From: a virus
Length of the DNA: 34,110 nucleotides
Reading direction: 5' to 3' (one strand)
IMG/VR virus record: IMGVR_UViG_3300023301_000047
Location: 1 to 34,110 of that record
Below are positions 7,079 through 14,309 of this stretch, in pieces. A model generated the notes under the pieces. It did no database searches, had not been told where the DNA came from, and saw nothing but the letters and a program-made list of their open reading frames with translations. Position 1 is the first letter of the stretch, and each line of letters starts with the position of its first letter. The translations under genes and the position numbers were made by a program.

Positions 7079-8193
7079 TGATTGCGGTTGATGCTTGTCG
7101 TAGGATCGCTCAAGCGTTAAACCACGGTGACGCTACTGTGGCGCAACGTCACGCTATTGGTGATGCTTGCTTGGTTACGGCGGGTTGGGATGATCTTCCT
7201 AGTTGGATTAAAGATTTTGTTGTGGTCACGGAAAGTAACGTGGTTAAGCATTATCAAGGTCAACACGATCAGAAAACTCACGGCACTTGGGCTGCCGGTG
7301 TTTCTAAAGATTACGCCGCAAAATTTCTTGCCGCCAAAGAAACGGGTCAAAAAATAGGTTTAACAAAAGAAACCCTGAAAGAGATACGCCACGATAATGT
7401 TGAAACCGGAAACATGAATGCTTACGGTATGAGTTCAAATGGGGAAACAATCATGGTTCACGCTATGGAATTGCGTTCGGCGCGGTTGGCTGAAACGGAG
7501 AAACTGTTTGCTGCTATGGATCCTGAGTTGCGTGAAAATTTGACTAACAACATGGATGAGTTGCGTTCCGAGGGGACGGTAATGATTGCTATTAACTCTG
7601 ATGATGCACTAAAAGTTTTACAGGAAGAATTTTTTAGAAGCCAGTTTGATACGGGAACTTCTAACGGTATGGTGAATCACGATATTCGTGCCGCTGAGGA
7701 AACGTCAGTTCACGATATTCACCCTGAAATAAACCCTCGTTTGAGGCCGATTTATGGTTATGTGGCTTTGGAGAATCTTACCCCGTTTAATGTGAGTAAT
7801 TATGGGGATATTCGTTTTGAGTTAAATGATTCTGTGAAACAAAGAACCACAATGACGGATGGTGATTCTCTTGCTTCACGCGCCACGCCTGTTCCTATGG
7901 TTGGTAAACCTTTGACCCAAAAAGAGGCTGTGAGTGCTTCGATGGGTTGGGGTGGTGAGTTGCATAATTTTGTTGGTGATGATGTTTATGAGCATATGGA
8001 TGATGTTTCTTATAGTGATGGTGGATATGTTGAGGCACAGATTTTGGGTGGGGTGAATCTTAGAAATGGTGATGTTAAAAAGATTCACATAGGAAAGGGA
8101 ATGTACGATGAGTCTGTGGAAGGTCGTACGGAAAATGCTTTGGTTGCTTTGGCTAAAGAGTGGAGGATTGAGGTGGAGTTTTATGAGTTATAG
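7078..8193 (+). CDS. Motif-tagged DUF3626-like effector (371 aa)
   Basis: I chose the ATG at 7078, which overlaps the previous stop, over a GTG at 7069. The KHYQGQHDQKTHG tag is at residues 57-69. The C-terminal half carries DUF3626-type signatures: SQFDTGTSNG (188-197), RPIYGYVALE (223-232), LNDSVKQRTTMTDGDSL (249-265) and GGYVEAQILGGVNL. It is a paralogue of the C-terminal domain of the MuF protein. DUF3626 is known mainly from actinobacteria and has no established activity; an ADP-ribosyltransferase relationship is conceivable but unproven. The gene is in the same operon as the MuF protein and is probably carried in the head. Confidence 0.72.
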   Translation: MIAVDACRRIAQALNHGDATVAQRHAIGDACLVTAGWDDLPSWIKDFVVVTESNVVKHYQGQHDQKTHGTWAAGVSKDYAAKFLAAKETGQKIGLTKETLKEIRHDNVETGNMNAYGMSSNGETIMVHAMELRSARLAETEKLFAAMDPELRENLTNNMDELRSEGTVMIAINSDDALKVLQEEFFRSQFDTGTSNGMVNHDIRAAEETSVHDIHPEINPRLRPIYGYVALENLTPFNVSNYGDIRFELNDSVKQRTTMTDGDSLASRATPVPMVGKPLTQKEAVSASMGWGGELHNFVGDDVYEHMDDVSYSDGGYVEAQILGGVNLRNGDVKKIHIGKGMYDESVEGRTENALVALAKEWRIEVEFYEL

Positions 8194-8217
8194 CATTGAG
8201 TTCCCTAAAATACTTTC

Positions 8218-8234
8218 TGGTAAACTGGGGTTGT
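8218..8234 (+). promoter_or_regulatory. Extended -10 promoter element (shortened copy)
   Basis: TGGTAAACTGGGGTTGT matches the core and right arm of the elements at 1212 and 2105, but the left AACCCC arm is missing. The expected transcription start (6-8 bases after TAAACT, about 8233) falls on the GTG of the next ORF. This suggests a leaderless or nearly leaderless message. Confidence 0.5.
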
Positions 8235-8238
8235 GAAT

Positions 8239-8433
8239 ATGACTAAAAGGGCAGCGGAGCCGGGTGAAACCATTTCGTATAGGGGTGACGGTTCAAGTCT
8301 TGTGTTTGATTACACGGATTCTAAGGGTTTAGAGATGGGTCATATTGTTCGGTCTGATGGTTCCACGGGGAGGCAGTTGCCGTTGGTGAGCATTTTGGCG
8401 CATGGATATTGGACGGCTGAACCGAATGGTTGA
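8239..8433 (+). CDS. Small hypothetical protein, possible moron (64 aa)
   Basis: Start choices are a GTG at 8233 or an ATG at 8239; neither has a normal ribosome binding site beyond GGGG in the promoter core. The product is beta-rich (SLVFDYTDSKGLEMGHIVRSDG) with no recognised family. It sits alone between two effector genes directly behind a promoter-like element, and its end overlaps the start of the giant effector gene. Confidence 0.6.
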   Translation: MTKRAAEPGETISYRGDGSSLVFDYTDSKGLEMGHIVRSDGSTGRQLPLVSILAHGYWTAEPNG

Positions 8434-11400
8434 GATTCGTTTTGCTCCGGGTCTTATGCCAGTGTTGAAACATGCTAAGCACAACCAATTGACTCATGGT
8501 AGTTGGGCTACTGGTGGTGGACAAGGTGGTGTCCTAGAAGGTAACCCCGGTGCCGAGTGGGTTATGGATGCTACTTGGTGGCACGGTACGAGTACGTCGG
8601 GGTTAGATGAAATTGACGCAAAAAACGCGCCTAGCCGCTACGCAAATATGGGTTCGGGATATTCGATTATTAAACGGAATTTTGTTACAACTTCTTACGC
8701 TGACGCGGCACAGTACGCGGTTGATGCCGCTAGGCAGGATAAGAATAATGACGTTGACGGGTCGCGGCCTGTCGTTTATCAAGTGAAACCAACTTCGTTG
8801 TTTGCTGAACCGGATTCTCATGGGGGTTTTGATGGGTGGAGTTCGCAATTTGATTCGATGCAGGAGGCTGGTGATTTTTGGGATCAGGGTGGGGGAAGTA
8901 TTTCGGTTGCTTTTGAAGATCCGTTGCTTGTGGTTCAAGAAATTAACCCTGATGATTATTCTGATTTCGATGAGCCTGTTGCAAAACATCTTGGTAATCA
9001 GCACAACCAATTGACTCATGGAAGTTGGGCTGGTGGACAATCAGTTTCCCGTAGAGAAAGCGAATGGGATGGTGTGTCTTTCGGTTCGGATTACGACCGG
9101 GACATAAACTTTTACATGGAGGAAAGTGATCCCCCAAAGACTTTGTATCACGCTGCACCAAAGGCTGCCCGTGAGGACATTGCTGTTAATGGTTTGGATC
9201 CTCAAGAAAAAACTTGGAATGTTGGTGGGGAGGGGGGAGATAAGTATGAGGATGAGCATTTGTGGCGAATGGGTGATGACGGTGAGGAGTTCGCTTACGA
9301 GTATCGTCCTGTTGGTATTTACATGTTTGAAAAAAAATCTGATGGTGAGCAATATGCTACTGGTTCCGGCATGGATCTTTATAGTATAGATACGGATACT
9401 AATGATAGAGAAATAATTAGGGATCCTTCTGTGGCTAGAGAATGGGATTATGAAGATCGGCATACTTTCGTTACTCGCTATGTTGATCCTTCTGCTTTAA
9501 CTATTGTTTCTTCAGTTGCAAAACATCTTGGTAATCAGCATAATCAGAAAACTCATGGTCGCTGGGCAGGCGGGGGATCGGATTATCAAATGACACACCG
9601 ACCCGATCTTGAGGGTGCCCCGTTAAACGATTTAACGACAGAAGGTTACTATCCCGAAAACGTGTATTCGGATGACGCTGCCCGGTTATACAGCACGGGA
9701 TACAAGTCAATGGATGCCAGAGCGCACAAGTTGATTCAAAGCGTCAAGGGTAAACCTGATGCCCCGGTACAGATTTACCGTGCCGTACCAAAAAACACAA
9801 CTTCTGAAATTGGTAGTGGAGATTGGGTTACGATTGATGAAGAATACGCGATTCAGCACGGGGAAAGTAATGTGAGTGCCGGGTACGACATTCTTACAAG
9901 AACAGTTGCGGCGAAAGAAATTTTTACTAGCGGGGATTCTTGGTTGGAGTGGGGTTACGCTCCGGCAGTTGAAAAACATCTTGGTCGTGGTCATGACCAG
10001 AAACGTCACGGTCGCCGTGGCGGTTACCCTTCCGCATCCGACCTGAACATAACCGAAGAAGCATGGCAGCAACAGCAGCAAAACATGGAATACATTTCTG
10101 GTAGAAGTTCTGCGCCTCCTGATTGGGCTGTAACCAATGTTCCATACTTCTCTCTCAGTCGTGAGTTCAAAATAAAGGTTCGTGAAACGAAAAGAAGAAT
10201 ACGCAAATGGAAAATTGATCGTGAGCAGAGACAACTTGCCGCTATGTCTGCGGAGGAGTTAGCGGAGATTGGTGCCGCTAATCAGGCGCGTTATGACGCT
10301 AAAAGGATCGCTCAGGGTTTAGCCCCGGTTTACGCGAAAGCGGTGTGGCATCCTATTTATGGTTTGTTGCGTAACGTGTTTGGTGAAACGGTTGATGATG
10401 AGATTTGGGTTGCTTTTACTATGGATCCTTTGCCGTTTACTGAGATTGATGGTTTGTTGGGTGGTTTGTTGGATGACATGTTTGATGCTGTGCTTTCGAG
10501 TTCAGTTGTGATTAAGTTTGAGCCGGGTTTGATTCCGGTTTTGAAACATTTAAGTGGTGAGCATGACCAAAAAACTCACGGATCGTGGGCTGTTGGAGTT
10601 TCGAGTTCTGGTTTACCAAAGTCTGCTGATTTTTGGATTGGTGGGGTTCCGGGAATTAAGTATCAACAGACTGAGGAAGTGCGGGCAACGGCTAGAGTGC
10701 TTGTTGGGGGTGATAATTATTACCCCAAGGATGACGGAGCAAATGATCCGGTTGAAATGTTTGATGCCACGAAATCATTGATGATTGCAATTTCTGATGC
10801 CGAACCTATCAAACAACCTTTGTATCGTGGTTTGCGTATTTGGAATCCTGATAGTAAGGAAAGATTGTTGCTGAAAGAGGGTAATGAGTTCAGTGAAATG
10901 CTTTCGTCTTGGACACCAAACGAACTAATAGCGTCGCAGTTTGCGTCTGGTGATTTAGGACGTGGTGTGAGAACTGGTGAGAGAAGCATGGATTATACGG
11001 AAATAGTTTTGAGAACAAAAAATTTGCCTGCTGTTCCTTTGGTTCAGTTTTATTCTGGTGATAAGTCTGGGAACATTGGGAAAGCCGATGAGCATATTGC
11101 TTCGGGTAAGTATCGTGTGGAAAAGGTGACGAAAACTTCGGGTGTTCCTGAAGAAATGGCTGGTAGTTATATTGTTGATGTTGTGTGGCAGGATCTTCCG
11201 TTTGATGCTGAAATTGTACGCAACACTGAATACACTGGGGGTAGGTCTATTTGGAATGGGGAGTCAGCAATTATCAGGAAATCTTTTGAACAAGACTTTG
11301 CACACAGAATGTCTTTGGATCTACTGGATGATGTAACTAAGCATCTTGCTGGCAAGCATGACCAGAAACGTCACGGTAATTGGGCTGGATCTGTTGTGCC

Positions 11401-12859
11401 CAAGGGTTGGGTGAAAACAAAAAAAGGTGAATCTCAATATGGAGCGGTAAACGACGGTCATGTGGATGAGTACGCGGGTAGTAATAATAGTTTTTTTCTT
11501 GTGGATACTGCGGTTAATGATTTTGCTTTTGAAGATTTGGCGACTCAAATGCAAACATTGACGTATTTACAGGAAATTGCTCCTATAAGCGATTTGGTTA
11601 CGATTGTGAGTAATCGTCCTTTTGATGCAATTAAAGCGCCTCCTAATGCGAATGGTTTTTTTGAAAGGAAAAAAAACACAATAAATTTGCGTCCTACTGC
11701 AATAATTAGTGGCACTGAGAATCAGTATTTGATGCAAAATGGCCCGAATCCTAAAGAATACGCTCTTGTTCATGAGTACGGTCATGCTTTGGATAAACGT
11801 ACCGACCGTCAAGCGGATGAGGATTACTTGTTTGTGCGTTATCAAGGTAATGCGGGTGGTATGAGTCGTTATGCTTATGAGGGGGATGCTGATGGGCGCA
11901 CGGGGCGTGAGGCTTTTGCTGAGGCGTGGACGGGTTGGATAGGTTCTGAGGGTAATGCTAAACCGGGATCTATGGTGAAGTTTTTTGCCGACAAATATAA
12001 TTGGAGACGTGCTGAGTATGGTCGTCCTCCGTTGGCTACGCGGCCTGCGTCTGCTGGTTTTGCTAAGGAATTGTCTGGTGAGTTCATTATTGCGGACACG
12101 TTTACGGATGAGGGTGCTTTACTGATCCCTGTTGAATCTGGATTTTTTAAGCATTATCAGGGTGAGCATGACCAGAAAACGCATGGTGCTTGGGCTACTG
12201 GTGGAAGTGGTTACGCTATTTCTAGCGCCCAAGACATTCTTCTTAGTTCGGATACTTTACGAAAGAAGGTGTATGCCGCCGAATACGCTTTGCACCGACC
12301 AATGAATGAAAAACTAGCCCCCATTAGTGATCGCCCAGTGGCACCAGTACGGGGTAAAGAAGATTGGGATGAATACTCCGCTGCTTACGACATTTACGAG
12401 AAGAAATTTGATTCTTGGGTAATAAAAAGAAACTCACTTATCATTTCGGATGTAGGTAGGAAACATTTGGACGGTACAAAAAAAGGTATTCAAAATTATG
12501 TTAACGAGGTAGTTACATCAGACAGTTTTGTGAATGATTTTGGTGATGGTGGGCAGTTTGGTATTCCCCCCGTAAAAATAACAAACAATAAACAAAATGT
12601 TTCTGGCGTATACAGAATCGGTTATAGGAACGGTAAGTATTTCACTGATCTGGGTATTGATAAAAGATACGCTTCAGATGAAACAACTATTTTGCATGAA
12701 ATCGCTCATTACGCCACCAGTATTAGCCAAAGGTCACATTTTGAAGCCCACGGAACGCAGTATGTCTTAAATCATTTATCGTTGGTTGAGGATGTTATGG
12801 GTGTTGAAATGGCTGACCAACTAAAATCTGAGTATGAAGATCAAGGGATTTCTTTATGA
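8426..12859 (+). CDS. Giant polyvalent effector with seven motif-delimited modules (1477 aa)
   Basis: I prefer the ATG at 8426 to 8402 because its N-terminus (VEIRFAPGLMPVLKH) matches internal repeats. Tag motifs start at residues 15, 187, 366, 517, 707, 972 and 1242. The modules behind them are: an ART/PARP-like domain (WWHGTSTSGL, FVTTSYADAAQYA); another ART-like domain (LYHAAPKAAREDI...GIYMF); a phage ART-like domain (IYRAVPK, GDWVTIDEEYAIQHG, GDSWLEWGY); a helical unknown; a classical-looking ART (PLYRGL with Arg801, SSWTP 827-831 then ASQFA); a zincin (HEYGH 1116-1120, EAFAEAW 1162-1168); and a second zincin (HEIAH 1424-1428, HG at 1442). This fits the phage polyvalent-protein concept. 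Activities are inferred from motifs. Confidence 0.85.
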   Translation: MVEIRFAPGLMPVLKHAKHNQLTHGSWATGGGQGGVLEGNPGAEWVMDATWWHGTSTSGLDEIDAKNAPSRYANMGSGYSIIKRNFVTTSYADAAQYAVDAARQDKNNDVDGSRPVVYQVKPTSLFAEPDSHGGFDGWSSQFDSMQEAGDFWDQGGGSISVAFEDPLLVVQEINPDDYSDFDEPVAKHLGNQHNQLTHGSWAGGQSVSRRESEWDGVSFGSDYDRDINFYMEESDPPKTLYHAAPKAAREDIAVNGLDPQEKTWNVGGEGGDKYEDEHLWRMGDDGEEFAYEYRPVGIYMFEKKSDGEQYATGSGMDLYSIDTDTNDREIIRDPSVAREWDYEDRHTFVTRYVDPSALTIVSSVAKHLGNQHNQKTHGRWAGGGSDYQMTHRPDLEGAPLNDLTTEGYYPENVYSDDAARLYSTGYKSMDARAHKLIQSVKGKPDAPVQIYRAVPKNTTSEIGSGDWVTIDEEYAIQHGESNVSAGYDILTRTVAAKEIFTSGDSWLEWGYAPAVEKHLGRGHDQKRHGRRGGYPSASDLNITEEAWQQQQQNMEYISGRSSAPPDWAVTNVPYFSLSREFKIKVRETKRRIRKWKIDREQRQLAAMSAEELAEIGAANQARYDAKRIAQGLAPVYAKAVWHPIYGLLRNVFGETVDDEIWVAFTMDPLPFTEIDGLLGGLLDDMFDAVLSSSVVIKFEPGLIPVLKHLSGEHDQKTHGSWAVGVSSSGLPKSADFWIGGVPGIKYQQTEEVRATARVLVGGDNYYPKDDGANDPVEMFDATKSLMIAISDAEPIKQPLYRGLRIWNPDSKERLLLKEGNEFSEMLSSWTPNELIASQFASGDLGRGVRTGERSMDYTEIVLRTKNLPAVPLVQFYSGDKSGNIGKADEHIASGKYRVEKVTKTSGVPEEMAGSYIVDVVWQDLPFDAEIVRNTEYTGGRSIWNGESAIIRKSFEQDFAHRMSLDLLDDVTKHLAGKHDQKRHGNWAGSVVPKGWVKTKKGESQYGAVNDGHVDEYAGSNNSFFLVDTAVNDFAFEDLATQMQTLTYLQEIAPISDLVTIVSNRPFDAIKAPPNANGFFERKKNTINLRPTAIISGTENQYLMQNGPNPKEYALVHEYGHALDKRTDRQADEDYLFVRYQGNAGGMSRYAYEGDADGRTGREAFAEAWTGWIGSEGNAKPGSMVKFFADKYNWRRAEYGRPPLATRPASAGFAKELSGEFIIADTFTDEGALLIPVESGFFKHYQGEHDQKTHGAWATGGSGYAISSAQDILLSSDTLRKKVYAAEYALHRPMNEKLAPISDRPVAPVRGKEDWDEYSAAYDIYEKKFDSWVIKRNSLIISDVGRKHLDGTKKGIQNYVNEVVTSDSFVNDFGDGGQFGIPPVKITNNKQNVSGVYRIGYRNGKYFTDLGIDKRYASDETTILHEIAHYATSISQRSHFEAHGTQYVLNHLSLVEDVMGVEMADQLKSEYEDQGISL

Positions 12860-14046
12860 TCATTGAAGATTTTGAGTCTATTATTGTGGATTCTGTGGAT
12901 CCCTTAGAAATTATTGAGCCTCGTGAATTGCGTAAGGGTGTCATGTTTCAGTTCGAGCCGGGTCTTGTCCCTACTTTCAAACATGTGAAACATGACCAAA
13001 AAACTCACGGGTCGTGGGCTGTTGGTTCGGATGGTGGCGGTGAGTTCGATAGGTGGGGTGATCGTAAAGATGCTTTGATAAAGGCTTCTGGTATTGGCCC
13101 GACTCGTGAAGATTTGGATAGTATTTTGGATCCTGATGAGTCGGCGGTTACTGACGAAGAAATTCGTGTTTATGTTTATGACACTTACGGTAGTGGAATA
13201 AATGCTGCCGCAATGAATGATTGGATGGATGCGGGTTATTCATTTGATCAGGATGGTTCACGAGAAAAACTTAAAAAGTTTCAGCAAGACGCACTAGATT
13301 TGTATGTCAATAATTTTGGTGAAAGTTCTCGTTCTGACATTGCTACTCAGAATGTAGATTTTGATGAAATTGAACCAAAGTTTAAGGATGTTTTTAATGT
13401 AGAACATACGGGTGTCAATAAAAATGGTGACACTATTGAAGTGGTTTCTCGTGTTCAAAGTGTTGGTTCTGGTTATGACAAGTTAAGTGTTATAGGTGCG
13501 CTTTATGACAGCCGCGGCAACGACATTGGTGAGTTCGACAGGACTTTTAGTAAGCGTGGAGGAAAAACGATTGTTACCCATGAGTTGTTAAACATTTGGG
13601 ATGAAGAAAATCAAGGTTCTGGTTTCGCTAAAGTGTTTAATAAGCAGGCTGAGGATTACTACATTAGTCACGGTATTGAGACTATTAAGATTCATGCTTC
13701 TCTTGGGAGGGGTGGTTATACTTGGGCGCAGGCTGGTTATGGTTGGGATACTGATAGGCGTAAAGATGAGGCTGTGGGGAATGTTCCGCAAAGAATTAAG
13801 GATTATCTTCTCAGTGGAAGTGTTGGGTCGTTCAGTGCTGCGAATGAAATCAAAAATGTTTCTAAAAGGTTTGACTTACCGTTTGATGATCCTGATTTTC
13901 CCACCCCTACGGAGGTAGCGAACATTGGTCGTACTGATGGTGCTACGACGTGGGCTGGTAAAGATATTCTTATGGCACCTCCGGGTGGATCTGTGAGTTC
14001 AGATTGGTATGGTCAAAAGATTTTGAAACCACCCATAACCCCATAA
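12856..14046 (+). CDS. Motif-tagged GNAT-like effector (396 aa)
   Basis: The ATG overlaps the stop of the giant gene (ATGA). Residues 30-52 repeat the MFQFEPGLVPTFKH plus KHDQKTHGSWAVG tag. Around residues 235-295, HELLNIWDEENQGSGFAKVF and GYTWAQAGYGWD look like a GNAT-type fold: the QGSGFA stretch corresponds to the acetyl-CoA phosphate-binding loop, and GGYxWAxxGY is common in phage members. GNAT enzymes acetylate amines on proteins or small molecules; the substrate here is unknown. The last 100 residues are low in recognised motifs and Pro/Gly-rich. The stop merges with the next promoter element (TAATAAACCCC). Confidence 0.68.
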   Translation: MIIEDFESIIVDSVDPLEIIEPRELRKGVMFQFEPGLVPTFKHVKHDQKTHGSWAVGSDGGGEFDRWGDRKDALIKASGIGPTREDLDSILDPDESAVTDEEIRVYVYDTYGSGINAAAMNDWMDAGYSFDQDGSREKLKKFQQDALDLYVNNFGESSRSDIATQNVDFDEIEPKFKDVFNVEHTGVNKNGDTIEVVSRVQSVGSGYDKLSVIGALYDSRGNDIGEFDRTFSKRGGKTIVTHELLNIWDEENQGSGFAKVFNKQAEDYYISHGIETIKIHASLGRGGYTWAQAGYGWDTDRRKDEAVGNVPQRIKDYLLSGSVGSFSAANEIKNVSKRFDLPFDDPDFPTPTEVANIGRTDGATTWAGKDILMAPPGGSVSSDWYGQKILKPPITP

Positions 14047-14055
14047 TAAACCCCA

Positions 14056-14070
14056 GTATGGTAAAATTGA
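14056..14070 (+). promoter_or_regulatory. Extended -10 promoter variant
   Basis: TATGGTAAAAT (extended TG, then TAAAAT at 14062-14067) follows AAACCCC, as in the other elements, but the right arm is GAGTGG instead of GGGGTT. It lies 18 bases upstream of the ATG at 14085, whose ribosome binding site is GGAGG. Confidence 0.5.
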
Positions 14071-14084
14071 GTGGAGGAGGGAAA

Positions 14085-14240
14085 ATGGAAAAAGAAAAAA
14101 AAGCGTTACTAGAACAACAACTATACGAACAATGGGAAGAACGCTGGTCATCAAAAGGATACTTCGACCCCGAAAACCCAACACTTGAACAATCAAACGA
14201 TCAGTGGGCCGAATACAAAAAAGTGTTTCCTGTTGAATAA
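14085..14240 (+). CDS. Small charged hypothetical protein, possible moron (51 aa)
   Basis: The ATG at 14085 follows GTGGAGGAGG and a promoter-like element. The 51-residue product is very charged and Trp-rich (EQWEERW, NDQWAEYKKVF) and predicted mostly helical. No family is recognised. Like the 8239 gene it is a short independent unit inserted between effector genes. Its A-rich codon use differs visibly from the T/G-rich effector genes around it, which suggests a separate origin. Confidence 0.65.
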   Translation: MEKEKKALLEQQLYEQWEERWSSKGYFDPENPTLEQSNDQWAEYKKVFPVE

Positions 14241-14252
14241 AAACCATAACAG

Positions 14253-14277
14253 TTTCACAGTAGGGTAACCTTAGACT
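14253..14277 (+). promoter_or_regulatory. Possible promoter (TTTCACA...TTAGACT)
   Basis: TTTCACA (14253-14259) and TTAGACT (14271-14277) precede the GTG of the 14310 gene. The same two words occur at 25882-25903 with a shorter spacer (8 rather than 11 bases). An alternative -10, GGTAACCT, overlaps. Evidence is weak. Confidence 0.3.
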
Positions 14278-14309
14278 GACCCGTATTTCATTGAGGGACA
14301 GGATTTTGT

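Noticed and set aside
8603-10234. Several minus-strand open frames of 70-175 codons opposite the giant effector gene
   Set aside because: They have no ribosome binding sites and low-complexity products, and lie exactly antisense to a well-supported gene. They are composition shadows.
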